DNA of 64,000 nt from Membranipora membranacea (Eukaryota > Bryozoa > Gymnolaemata > Cheilostomatida > Membraniporidae), in NCBI GenBank assembly GCA_914767715.1, contig OU612069.1, positions 25,851,387 through 25,915,386 of the forward strand. Reading direction: 5' to 3'. Below are positions 24,135-36,906 of the stretch, piece by piece. Below the pieces are notes generated by a model. That model searched no databases. It was not told where the DNA came from and was given only the letters and a program-made list of their open reading frames with translations. Position numbers and translations under genes: made by a program. Within the stretch, counting starts at the first letter, position 1. Each line of letters opens with the position of its first letter.

Positions 24135-24876
24135 TTATGACACTAACAGTATGGCTGTGAAATAACATAATATTCAACTTGGGGATGGATGTTTTTGCGC
24201 GGTGTAAGCAAAGCTTTGCTAAGGTGAAGCAAAGATTGTTGTCTTAACTCAATACAAAAGAAGCAATAGTACACATTGTCACTATTTGGTTTGATCAGCC
24301 ATCACTGCATTATTAGGAATTGTATCATTACTAAGGCACCAAAGTATCATTATGAAATTTTTTATTACTTCGGCAATGGTAACTGTTGGAAAGGCACTGC
24401 AAGGACTGTGTGTTCTGTTATGCGCTGATCACACATCTATTCTCTGTTGCCTTAGCGCACCTAACTTCGCAAACCAGATGTCTCTAAATCATAGGAGCTT
24501 TAAATAACAGCTGGTGTTCGCGAAAACTAGATCTATCAGGTACTTCATGAAGAAGAAGGTTTATACACTCAATCATAATATTAGTGAGATGCCACCACCA
24601 TCCTATGGTACAGCTTGGGCCATCATAGTGGCAGCTGGGACATCATGGTATGCTCCATTTAGATGATCTGACCCAGTTAAAATGATCATTAATAGCTGCA
24701 TCCTTGAAATGGATAGTCAGCAAAAGGGGGACAATTTACAATAGGTGGGGATAGTTTACAATCGGGAAGGACAGTTTACAATAGGCCTGTCCCTATTGTA
24801 AAGTGTCCCAAGGACAGTTTACAATATTGTAAGGTGTCCGGGGTTGTTTTTGCGCAGGGGACAGTTTACAATACTA

Positions 24877-25861
24877 CATCAGTACTCATAATTTGAAATT
24901 CACACCCATGTCCCAATACCCTACATATACAGGATGAAAATATTCACAGATTTAAGTTTGGCGAGCCCTGGCTAAGAAAAGTAAAACGCGTAAAACTATC
25001 AGCAAATATGTATTTTGTTGCTATTATATTGCATCCATAGAACAAGGTGCATGAAAAAAACAATCGTCTAAAAATACATTGGTGCATTGATAATAAGACA
25101 TTATACAATAATAGACAGTTTTCTGAGCTCTTATTTATGCCTCAATTCGGAGTTGTCCTCTCTCCAGTTTGGTACTTTTAACCCACGCCGCATATGAAAA
25201 ACCTGCTGAAAGAGGGTTATATTGAAAACTGCTTATGTTGGGATAATAATGGGTTTTGATTCAGAGTCTGTACCATAGACAAAACACACAACACTAGACC
25301 GGACACTGTTTAGTAAATATCCTATTAAAAAGTGTCCTCATTAAATACTGTGACGCAACGACATCTCACTGTGGTAGAAAAGGCAATGATGCATGTGTTT
25401 TTCAGAGTAATCTCCCTTTGATGAAGATAATTTCATATATTTTATAGAATTTGATACAGAATAGCAGCAGCAATCTTATGCAGCACAAGTAACAACTTTG
25501 TCTATATTCTGTCTAACTCATCATTTATTTTGATTAAGCAGAAATGGCATAGAAATATTAGTTAAACAGGATATCATACTTGCCAAGTAATCTAAATTCA
25601 AAAGTGGGAGATTTCAATTGACAGTGATACTGCACGTCATCGCAATGCTCCCAGGGTGGGAAGTGCCTGAGCGATCCACATGGGGTCTAAGGGCAGTGTG
25701 ATCCTCCAACAGGGTCCGGGATACAACCCGGGCGCTGATGCTCTGAGAGCGTTTCTAGCCACTAGGAAGGGCTAAAAACACATTATTTGATCCCAAATAA
25801 TCTCAGAGAAACATGAAATTATTTGGTAGCAATACCAGTCACTCATTGACGAGTGTTTGGA
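24877..25861. other. Noncoding interval before the second repeat block
   Basis: 25630-25770 is GC-richer and has GGGTCCGGGATACAACCCGGG, loosely like a tRNA B-box region on the minus strand (GGTTGTATCCC). A SINE relic is possible but I cannot define it. Nothing else is seen. The copy in unit 2 is 46629-47617. Confidence 0.35.
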
Positions 25862-27718
25862 TGTGCAGCCAAGACAATATTGTTGTTTGAATTGCAAGGT
25901 CTAAAGGAAGCAACATAAAGACTTTGCAATGAGAAGTCATATAATCGTAATTGCTGTTTAGAAAAATAACACTGTCATAATAGAAAACGGCTGGTGTGTG
26001 ATATCAGCTGCCTTGATATGCTGAGCCTACACCATTGGATTTTGGTGTTTAGTTTTGCATACATATGAATTGACCGTGTCTTCTCGGCTAATTCTTGAAA
26101 AAATATGAGTAATACTCAAATATCTTTAAAAAGAAGTTCTTGTTTGCTTAATATAATATCCGCAGTATCGATATTAATTAAAGTGTATAATTTTTAATTT
26201 CTTTGATGAAAAGATGTAAGTAGCTCTAGCTCACTACGTATGACTCCCAGGAATGGATGTGGAAAGGGCATTGTAGATATGGCTATTGCACAGTAGCTGT
26301 ACTCAAAACTGCTGACTTGACAGTTGTCTATAATTGCGACTTGTAATCCTAGTATAAAGCCAACCTGTGACATAGCTTGTTGACAGAATCTGATCTGCTA
26401 TGATACATCGAGCTTGGGAGACCTTCCCAATGACTAGTTTGATTGTTGTAAGATATTTCGGCAGAATTTTCCTTGTAAACTAAACATTACCTAAACAATC
26501 AAATCTTTCAAATGAAAAAACTGTTGTAAAAAGTATGAGATATACTGTAGGATTTGACTTAGGGATAGATGGTTTATCTTGAGATATGGTTAAAATGCGT
26601 TGTTCATACTGTACTCTGCACTGTGACCGGGCAATACAATGTGGGAGTCACTAGCTTCTGGATATCTTTGATGAAAATACAAAACAGCGCATAGCAATTC
26701 GCTTTGGATAAGATCTCGCTTCATTATGGTTAGATGTTAGATGAAATCTGGACGCTAGTAGATGTTACTGTGAACAATATAAACCAAGGTTGAAATCAAA
26801 CTTTGCTTACAAGGCTGTCATACTAATTGACACGAAGGACTATTTTTAACCAGACAATAAGAAAGCCTTGACAGCTGTCCTTGTCTGGTCTGAAATGTAT
26901 AATCATGTCAAGGACTGTTTAATTGGTGCTGCAAAATTTGACTTTGTTGTGCCACAATTAACCTTGTTGTTACAGAGTTTACCTTTTTATTCGGAGTTTA
27001 ACCTTGTGAGTTTGTTATTATATTTGGTTCTAATATATAAATGTTTTTTGGCTTATGCGTCATTTTCCAAACGAAATGAGTCAGCGCCAATGTGATTAAG
27101 CAATGGTCAAACAAAGAACAAAAGTAATCCTGGCATGAACATTATGAACTTAGATGAAAGAAACTTGAATGAAAGTGACATTGTTGTTGTTTGCTGGTTA
27201 ATATGGTCTTGAAGCAACCAGCAACATGCCTTTTCCGGCAATATTATCATGAGAATCTTGAATATTTCAACCAAATAACATTTAGTGTTCTGCAAATAAC
27301 ATTTAGTATGAAAAGGATGAACCCAACATTGTCAGTCCATAAGTTGGTTGACTAGATGCATGGCTCACGGATCGGAAGCAAAAGTTTTATATTAATCATT
27401 GAAGCCAAATTTCAGTCTGGACATCCTAGAACTCGCTGGTATTTCTTGTCATGCGTTCTTTGGCCAAAACAAAGCTCAGTCTCTGAGTAGGTCATATTTA
27501 TTTCATGTTTTTCTGTATCACATACAAGTCACAGACTCTGTATGCCCAGGTGATTCAACCTCCTCGTATATAAAATCTTTGCAAAAGTTGGTCACAGGAA
27601 GCGGTCACATTGTATTGGATCAATTCAAATAAATTGGAATTATTACCATGATTTTTTGATTGTGCGAATAAGCAAAATTCTAAATCTGATGGAGTTGTGA
27701 ATTTAAAGGAAGCCACCC
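25862..27718 (+). repeat. Direct-repeat block, recombinant copy
   Basis: Up to 26688 this block matches the third block (47618 onward) at every diagnostic position I checked, including the 24-bp stretch at about 26224-26248, ACATTACCTAAACAATCAAATC and CAGCGC at 26685-26690. From 26708 it matches the first block (ATAAGATCTCGC and the following ~70 bp absent from the third). It is the hybrid expected from an unequal crossover. Confidence 0.88.
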
Positions 27719-28829
27719 AAACAAGGCTACTCATATAACTTATTGCTGAAGGGATATCGATAAACTAGAGGAATGTGTGGAAACCTAACTCATTTTGCGA
27801 CCGCAAAAAAAAAATTTAAATAAATCGTACAAAGTATGAAGGATGATACTGTCTTGTAAGCAATAGTGATGGCATAGTTAGCAGCTATAAAAAATCTAAA
27901 ACATCGAAACTAAGTTGAATGGCAGTGATGGAACTTTCAGGAACCAATTTGCTGGTCTTCAGACACTTTACTTCCAAAGCGAAGAATGGCAAGGGTGAAT
28001 ATAAAGAGGGGTATAATCATTGCAGTTATTTCATCAACACAAATGCTAGAGGACATTCACCATCGGGTGTTTAGAACATGATTATATCCAGGTATTTTTC
28101 AAACAAACTATGTTAATTACGACGAAGAAGGAATATATTTTCTTTATCGAAAATATGCTAAAAAAATGCCCCCTCTATGAACCTTCGGCCCACTATTTCA
28201 ATATAGATTTCTTTTCACCTCTTAAATGTGAGTGCAATATGCGTGATGGTGGCAGTTTGGCTTAGAAACTGCAGACTTTTTTCTTTCAATACTGGCATGC
28301 TGACCGGATATCAGATTGAAGGATAGAAGATGTGAATAACATAAAAGCCTATCATTGGCTGTGAACAATAGTTCTAAGTTTTCCTTACCAATTAGTTTTC
28401 CTAAGTTGGTTGAGGGAGGGCAACTTCTTATTCAGTTGACTTTGTTTATTTGTCATTTTTTTAGGACTCATTGCCAAGGCAAGGAGAGTGTTATAAGGGC
28501 AGAAAAAAATTGGTTTTGTACCAAAAACTTTTTTATTTACCATGTTTTTGGAGGTCAAGTATGATAAGCCCTCTTGATTTGTACCAATATTTAATTCCTT
28601 TTCCAAAAAATACTTCAGATTTGTTAGCTTATCATCTAACAGAGCCATGGCAATAGATATAATTGCCTTTTCTTATTTACATCAATAGAGCATGTCAAGT
28701 TTTTATTGCCTTGAAAACTAGATCTATTTGGTTATTGGCTCACTTGGAGTTATGATGGGTAGCAACACATTGGGCAGATAATGAAAGCTAGAAGGCGTGA
28801 TATTGGTGTTGAGGTGAAAACTTTGATTG

Positions 28830-29224
28830 TTGACATTGGAGTGCTAGGTAGCATCATAGTGAAAGATAAGCAGAGAACATTGAAAGGTTTTCATTGTTTG
28901 CGGAATGCTGGGCTGTCTGTCCCCAATGCAAACTACAACACTGGCCGGATATACCAGGATAAGAGCAGCAGTACAACATCATTTGGCAGTTTCTAGAAAG
29001 ATGACCCTACATAAAAATGATATGAACAATGACTATCGTTGGTTTATGTGTATCAGTAATATTCAGTACACTGTAACAAGTTCAGTTGAATCATTGGAAA
29101 GTTTTATAAACAACAAATGCCAACAGGGCAGACATGTGCACAGAACCTATCTCAATTATTGGAAAGCACAGAACTGATCCATTGCGATTCTACGTAGATG
29201 TGCAATGATTATGTTCATCACTCA
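28830..29224 (+). repeat. Direct repeat D, copy 1, unit 2
   Basis: Counterpart of 7067-7461. The neighbouring 27719-28829 shows no gene. Confidence 0.6.
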
Positions 29225-29452
29225 GAGTGAGATGAGCTGGATGATCATGTTATGATTGTCTGCCTGTTATCATTTTGATTGAGTAGACTGTAATGCTATT
29301 TGGTTAAGGTCTCGCTCCATTATGGTTAGATGTTTGAACTTTCAATTCTTGTGATTCAGAGACAAAAACATTAAGGCAAAAGTCACACATCTCATATGAT
29401 GAGTTAAAGTGAGATATGGTGAGATAGAGATCAATCATCTATATGTCAGGAT

Positions 29453-30665
29453 AAAACTTGTAGCTAGATTATCACGACCACACTTTCACAGTAAACAAGA
29501 CAGCAACATAACAACACTAGAATATCAAGTTTGGGTGACATCCGTGGTACTGCAAGCCTTAATCTGGGGGGTCTTTCAACTAGAAACAGCCAAAATCGCA
29601 ATATTATCGCTCACTCACTGAGTGAGCGATACCTGCTAGGGGTCTCGCTTTCATTTCGCTCAGTCACTTGATGGAACTATATACATTCTGAGTGAGCGAT
29701 TTGGGAGCGATTTTCTCTAATTGAAACACCAAGTGAGTGATAATTTTGAGCGATGTGATAGTGATGTGATAGTGATAACTTGCTTTAGTACAGGATCACT
29801 CTTTCTAATTGAAAGACCCCCCTGGACGCTAGCAGATTTTATTGGAACAATATGAACCAAAGTAGAAATCAAATGCTGCCTCCAAGGCTGTCATGCTAAA
29901 TGACACAAAGGAGGAAAGAGAGTGTTTTTAACCAGACGATAAGAAAGGATAAAATAGAATGAAACTTGATGTTAGATTATCACAACAACACTCTCACAGT
30001 AAACAAGGCAGCAACATAAGAGCACTAGAATCTCAAGTTTGGTGACATCTGTGATGCTGCCAAACTGAAATCTGGGCGCTAGCAGATGTCACTGTGAACA
30101 ATATAAACCAAGATAGAAATCAAATGTTGCTTTCAAGGCTATTATACTAATTGACACAAAGGAGGAAAGAGAGTGATTTTAACAAGACAATAAGGAAGCC
30201 TTGACAGCTGTCTTTGTCTGGTCTGAAATGTATAATCATGTCAAGGACTATTTATTTGGTGCTGCGAACTTGACCTTGGTACAGGGTTAACCTTGTGGTT
30301 AAGAGTTTAACCCTGTTGATCCAAGTTTAGCCTTGTCAATTTGGCTTAGATTTGCAAGTCGTAGCACACAAAATTTATTTTTTATCTATGAATATTTTCT
30401 AGTTGGCCTACGCTTCATTTCGCATATGAAATTGGTCAGTGCTGAAGTGACTAAGCTATGCTTAAGCAAAGTCTGGCTATATACTAGGCTTAATGTCACA
30501 GTTATATACAACGATCAAGTCCGCAGTTTTGAGTAAAGCTACTGTGCAATAGCCTTATCAACAATGTCCTCTCAACATCGATTCCTGGGTGTCATACGCT
30601 GTAGTGAGCTAGAGCTACTTATATCTTATTCATCAATGAAATGTAAAAATCATACTATTTATGTG
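29453..30665 (+). repeat. Dispersed repeat family R, copy R3, unit 2
   Basis: Counterpart of 7690-8900. 30666-31564, which follows it, is noncoding and includes the inverted R fragment at about 31001-31305. Confidence 0.55.
29567..29821 (+). mobile_element. 255-bp Harbinger-like MITE, unit 2 copy
   Basis: Same insertion as at 7804-8058, with CTG at 29564-29566 and 29822-29824. It was duplicated with the unit, not transposed separately. Confidence 0.85.
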
Positions 30666-31564
30666 TGTTGATACTGTGAATCTTCCCTTGGCTTCCAAAT
30701 CCCTGGTTACTTTAAATTAAATTTTAATCATATCAAGCTAATAACAGGCAGAAAACCAGAGCTACCAGCAGGATTTTGATAGCCTATAGCTTACAAAAAG
30801 TAATCCAATTTAGGATTATAAATCGTGAGATGCAAATGGTGTAGTGTCAAATGTGATGCACAATTTTTTCAGGACTTAATTTTGGGCATATGAAAGTATT
30901 TCTCGAGTTGACTTAAATTGTAAACCAAAGATAAATAATCTACATTTCTCAGGGAACAGCATCGCTAGAATTACCTTTGTGTTACAGATTTACAAACAAT
31001 TAATGTATGATTTATGCATTCCAAATGACCATAGATAATTGATGGTAAAAGGACATTGTAGATATCTCTATTGCACAGTAGCTGAAAGCCAAACTTTGGA
31101 CTTAATCGTTGTCTAAACTTGTGACTCGTTACCCTAGTATATAGCCAGACTTTGCTACACTTGATTGAGCCTGGCGAAGTTGTAATTAGCTGATGGCTTA
31201 CATTGTTACATTTAACACCAGGATCTCCAAATACGGACATAGTGATACAAGATAAGATACAAAAATGGAAGTTCACCACATGTGCCCAGGCCTAGTTGTG
31301 CCTAGGCAGGTTATACAATAAGTTACATTTTGCTAGCTCAGCAGATCAAGGTTAAATAAACAAAACAACACTGAGTGAGCTACGGAATTACAAAAACATG
31401 TTTTCCCCACATGTACAGTTTATAAACACTAACTTAATTTGTAAGTGCGACGTCAATAATAATCATAAATAAATTGATAAATACTGGGTCAAACAGGTTG
31501 CCGATTACCTACGCTTTTAAATACCAGTATAATAACTAAAAATGGTAACTGTCAGGAGTTACGA

Positions 31565-32205
31565 AAATGCTCCTGACACTGTCCTTGACTGGTCTAACAT
31601 GTATATTCATGTCAAGGACTGTTTATTTGGTGCTGCGAATTTGACCTTATTGTGCCACATTTAAAGTTGTTTTTCTAAGTTTAACTTGTTTTTACAGGGT
31701 TAACCTTGTTGTTACAAGTTCAACCTTGTTGATCCAAGTTTAGCATTGTCAATTCCGCATTATGTTTGGCTTAGATTTGCAGGTCATAATAACACAGTGT
31801 CTTCTATTTTATTTCTATGAATATTTTCTAGTTGGCCTATGCTTCACTTTGCAAAAGAAATGAGTCAAAGTGACTAAGCTTTGCTCGAACAAGGGAAATT
31901 AACCTGGCATCAATACTTTACTTAGATGACAGAAACTATCATAAAAGTGATATTGTTGTTGTTTGCAGGTTAATATGGCCTAAAACTACCTGCTACACGG
32001 CCTTTCCAATCCATAATTTTGAAAAATACAATCAAATAAAGCAGAGAGTTCTGCAAATGAGATTGAGCGTGAAAAGGAGGAGCCTAATAACGTACATGCT
32101 GGAAACTGAATGAGGTTGTGAGAATGTCAATTGAGAATTAAATTCTATTCGATCTTATTTCAAGGGACAGAAGAACATAGCGTTTGACATTATATTATTT
32201 GCTAG
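31565..32205 (+). repeat. Dispersed repeat family R, copy R4, unit 2
   Basis: Counterpart of 9800-10436. Direct repeat D copy 2 follows at about 32206-32614. Confidence 0.55.
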
Positions 32206-32771
32206 GATATTGCAGTGCTAGGTAGCATCATAGTGAAAGATAAGCAGAGAACATCGAAATGTTTTCATGGTTTGCGGAAGATGGGGCTGTGCATCCCCAA
32301 TGCAGACTATAACACTGGCCGGAAATACCAGCATAAGAGCAGCAGCACAACATCATTTGGCAATTTCTAGAAAGATGACCGAAAAATGTGACCCTACATG
32401 AAAATAATAATTGAAAAATGGCTACCCTTGACTTATGTGTATCAGTAATATTCAGTACACTGTAACAAGTTCAGTTGAATCATTGGGAAGGTTTATAAAC
32501 ACCAATTGCGAACAGGGCAGACATATGCACAGAACCTATCTCAATTATTGGAAAGCACAAAACTGATCTGTTGCGATTCTATGTAGTTGTGCAATGATTA
32601 TGATCATCACTCATATCAATGTAGATTATGCGACTTAAAGGGAGTATATATACTATATTCCATTGTTTATTTTGGAGAAGAATAAGTCCTTATGAATTTT
32701 ACCCAGAAAACAGAAATATTGATAAAATATGGTGTAGAATTAAAAGGACATGTAACTGAAAATCAAGAACG

Positions 32772-34249
32772 ATGACAGGTAAAATTACGAAGTATACACA
32801 GGCACTAATTAGCAGTAAAACATTAGACAATCCTTCACCTGAAATATTCACCCCTCTACTTACTGCAGTTGCAACACCTCAACCTACCACACAAACTGCT
32901 TCAACAATACACTTCAGTGTCACACCACCTGCATTTGTGTCTGATCAAGCTGCATTCAATCTGCAGCGCATAACGCATATGCCAACCTCAGTAGGCAATT
33001 ATCAGTCCACTTATTCCCAGGTTAGTCAAGCCCATAGGGGACCATATCCCGGCCCAAATGTACCGGTACAGCCCTTGGGAGGTCATTATCAGTCTAGGGG
33101 GATAGCTAGTCAGACTAATCCCCAACCATGGTTAGATCAAGGGTCAAGGGGGACAACCAGTCCAATCATACCCCAACCCGAGTCTGAACATCACACATAG
33201 GGGACAACTGCCCAGCTCCCACCTCCACCATTACCTCCATGATGGTCGCATCAGACAGGGGAGACAACTACAAACCTACAAACCCAACACTATCCTTTGA
33301 CACAGACAGGGGAGGTAACTACACATACCCAACCTCATTCGTCTAATCGCCGGTCATGGGGGACAACTCCTCAGTTCTCAACCATATCAGGGTATAATCA
33401 GCAGTCGAGTGAGACAACTCAGCCCTATCTGGGCCGTCAGTCCTCAGTTGTTACTCAATCTATTGGTAGTAGGAATCCATCAATGCCTGGTGTTGCCTAT
33501 CATGGTTTTGGGGCAACTCCTAATCTCTATCCCTCTGTCATTAATTTGGTGTCTCAATCGATCAACCCACACTCTGCTGCCTCCAGTGTCAGTGCACCAG
33601 TTGGTGTACATGCCGCTCATCAGTCAATTCTAAGGGAATCCAATCATGGTTTTGGGACAACTCCTTATCCCTATCTTCATGGCGATCATTCAGTGCCTCA
33701 ACCAGGCTTCTCTCGCTCTGTTTTGCCTACACCAGTGGTGAACCCACTAATATACATGGTACTCATCATTCAGTCTCTAGTGCATCTCATGGGTCTAGGA
33801 TAACTCATAACTTGTATACATTCTGTTTCTCAGCCCAGCAACCCTCACCTAGTCACTCACAATAGTGATGCGCCACCTGGTACACACAGGACTCACATCC
33901 AACACTCAGGTGTTGTCTCTCATGATACTTGGATAACTCCTAATTTGTACTCAACTGGTATACACCCTGTTCCTCAGCCCAGTAACCCACACCCAGTCAC
34001 TTACAATAGTTATGTGCTACCTGGTGCACACAGGACTCATAAACCACACCCAGGCACCTACAATAGTGACGTGCCACCAGGTGCACACAGGATACATAAC
34101 CCACAATCAGGTGTTGCCTCTCATGATACTGGGATAACTCCTAACTCGTACTCAACTGGTATACATTTGGTTTCTCAGCCCAGTAACCCACACCTAGTCA
34201 CTCACAATAGTGATGTACCACCTGGTAACCAAGTGGCAATCAACATTTG
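32772..34249 (+). pseudogene. BEL/Pao remnant, gag-side region, unit 2 copy
   Basis: Counterpart of 11003-12480. The stop at 11633 is CAG here, leaving one frame open from 33297 to 33803. Other stops and frame breaks remain. Confidence 0.45.
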
Positions 34250-34360
34250 ATTTACTCGTTGAAAGCAAATCTCTGCAACCTCACCAACAGTCAGCGGATA
34301 ATGCATCTTCTACTGAAGCAGCAGTAACTCACAGCATCAGCTCTGAAAATGGCCTAGGGC

Positions 34361-34851
34361 TTTAACAATGATCCTGCCTGTGTATGTTTCTTCCTTATGC
34401 ACTCATTGACAGCATGACAGATACTTCATTTAATTGTACGGATACAGCAGACAGCCTGAATGCCGCTTCTTCACCTACAACACTCAAGATGTCTACCATG
34501 ACAACTCGCAATCAGATTGTGAAATGTAAAAAGTATCTACAGCTCAGAGTGCATGGGATGAACTCTAAAACAAGTATTCTCATTCCGCAGATCTACTCTC
34601 AGGCCTGTATCCCAGGCAACCGTCCACACATCCCAACTCCTGAAACAGCCAAGCAATGGAAACATCTCCACCACATGACGGACAAGGTTTCTCCTCTGCA
34701 GTCCTGTGACATAGCACTCCTGATTGGCTTCAACTGCCCTGCAGCCTCCAACCCTCTCTCACGAGTGAAAGGCTCTCTAACTCAACGCTTTGGAGTGGAA
34801 ACAATACATGGCTGGAGTATTGTTGGGGGCAACTCCGCTTCCACCAGCTGA
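34361..34851 (+). pseudogene. BEL/Pao aspartic-protease remnant, unit 2 copy
   Basis: Counterpart of 12593-13083. An extra small indel at about 34362 (GGGCTTTAACAATG instead of GGGCTTACAACAATG) puts a stop before the MILPVYVSS motif, a break private to this copy. The Asp-Ser active-site pair is kept. Confidence 0.72.
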
Positions 34852-35885
34852 GGAATTGCAACCGGATCACTACTGAAGAACTGAAGTCAGAAGAGATTAT
34901 GCAATGTCTACAGGAGGACTTCAGTACTGAGGAAGGGATTCCTATGTCCCATAACGATGTGTTGTTCCTAAAAATGATGAAAGACTCAGTCTCAACTGTA
35001 AATGGCTTCTATACAATGCCACTGCCATTCAAAGAAACACCCAACCTTCCTAACAACAGGTCTTATGCCATGCATAGATTCAGGGGTCTACAGAAGAAGT
35101 TATCGGCAGATCCTCATCTGGATGACAAATACAGAGAGTTCATGAAGGACATAATCTCAAGGGGTGAAGCTCAACCATGCCAAACTACAGGAGAGGGCTG
35201 GTTCATACCTCACCACGGCGTGTTCCACCCTCAGTAAACAGGAAAGCTCAGAGTAGTTTTTGATTGTAGTGCTGTCTATCAAGGTCAATCACTCAACAAA
35301 TAACTGCTCCAAGGTCCTGAGCTTAACAACAATTAGGCAGGTCTCCTCTGCAGATTCAGCAAAGACAAGATCGCAGTTACCTGCGACATCAAAAAGATGT
35401 TCCACCAGTTTAGTGTAACTGAACATCACAGGAAGTTTGTTAAGTTTCTGTGGTACAAAGACGGCACCGACGAGATCATCGACTACAATATGAATGTACA
35501 CGTATTTGGAACGACCTCTTCCCAAAGCTGTGCAATATTTGGTCTAAAGCAAATCGCTACCGATCACTCGGCCGAGTACCCACTAGCATTGGCTTTCATC
35601 CAAGACAACTTTTACGATGACGATGGCCTGATTCCTCTATCTACACCGGCTGAAGCTATTCAGCTGATTCAAGATGCTCAGGAACTCACAAAAAAGGGCA
35701 ATCCAACACTGCATAAGTTTCTGTGCAATGACTCGGACGTTGCTCGAGTACTCGGATGTGACGGTCCATCTACCAAAGATCTAAGTTCTAACTCTGCGGT
35801 GAACCGGGCGCTAGGTCTCATATGGGATATATCGCAGGATATATTCAAGTTTGCCGACAAGTCCTTAATATGCGTATGCTGCTAA
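34851..35885 (+). pseudogene. BEL/Pao reverse transcriptase remnant, unit 2 copy
   Basis: Counterpart of 13083-14117, with the same three in-frame stops, the same truncation after the thumb motif and a few private substitutions. 35886-36906 downstream is noncoding, including the possible LTR remnant. Confidence 0.82.
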
Positions 35886-36906
35886 GACAATATGTGTTAG
35901 TATAGCATGGACGAGATTTCCTGACGATTTAAGAATGTTTTTGGTGGCGTTGCAACCTAATCTCATTTATTGCCAGCAGTGCTTACCGACAACAAGTTAG
36001 TTATGATGGTTCACAAGTGTACAGCAGCTGTCCTATTCCGGAAGGGGATAATTTTAATTATAGTAATAAACGCTCTGATATCTGCCATATCAACTCCACT
36101 ATTGGGTCTTCTTTATATATATTAAATATTTGGCAAGGGCATTTGTGATTAATCTAAAAAGTTTTGTGCGATAAAGAGAAATTTTCATTGCATTTATGGA
36201 AATAAGTTAATGATAGAAAACTAGATAAACATAAGCTCATTTTTTTAAGTTGATACTGATGTCTAGATAAAATGTAACATTGATTGATGGGACAGGATTA
36301 TTGAAGACAATTTCAAGTGAAGATTTTAGGGTATTCGGAAACCTATGTTAATCTTTGAGATTAATTCTGACACTTCTCTCTTGTGATTTTGTTGTATTAT
36401 TTAGGGAGTGGAATTGTGATTCCCTCATTAGTACAAGCTTGACCAACTAATTCTTCCTGTGTTTGTTGGATGAATATACCAATTACCACATCAAAGTAAT
36501 GCTATGAATCATCAGTGTAGGCACAAGTATCGAAGTATGAAACGCAACAGTGGAGTTTTGCCAGTCAACTCTAGTGGGCAATGAAATATTTGGGTGCTGA
36601 ACTAAAATATCTTGTGATCATTAGTTGATGGATGAGATCAGGCATCATATGCCTTGTCAGGAGGATAAAAAAGTGACCTTGAAGGTACATTTTAACTTGG
36701 CATGGCTCATTTTATTGATATTTGAACTCAATTTAAGTGACATTAAATTGTGCATTTTGTGAAAGAAAATGAAAAAACTTGCCAGTCTCTTGAACAAACA
36801 TAACAAAAAAATGTCAACTGTATTGAAGATACCACATTGTTATATATTTAATGTTGCAGTCATGATCGGTGTCAGAAACCGTCTTTTGCTCTTTTCGCTC
36901 TACTCA

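Larger units (their letters stand above)
20614..24874 (+). mobile_element. Foldback-type transposable element with long inverted arms
   Basis: The element starts GTATTGTAAA(A/C)TGTCCCC and ends with the inverse, GGGGACAGTTTACAATAC. It is flanked by TA on each side (20612-20613, 24875-24876), suggesting a TA target duplication. The arms, about 20614-21545 and 23879-24874, are inverted copies of each other. The interior holds direct ~330-bp monomers and an inserted segment (about 21618-22893) of host-derived DNA. There is no transposase, so it is non-autonomous. The two outer TAs could also be part of the palindrome rather than a duplication. Confidence 0.75.
4921..26688 (+). repeat. Tandem duplication, unit 1 (about 21.77 kb)
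   Basis: Nearly identical to 26689-48440, with only a few substitutions or small indels per kilobase and a constant offset near 21767. It carries family R repeats, the Harbinger-like MITE, the BEL/Pao remnant, Cys-rich gene copy 2 and the foldback element. The boundaries are set at the inferred crossover site rather than at the block edges. Confidence 0.9.

Noticed and set aside
20614-24874. CRISPR-like array because of regularly spaced repeats
   Set aside because: The repeats are unequal in spacing, alternate in orientation and lie within transposon arms in a eukaryotic genome.
25630-25770. tRNA gene or SINE at the unit boundary
   Set aside because: Only a weak B-box-like sequence is present; no A box at the right distance.
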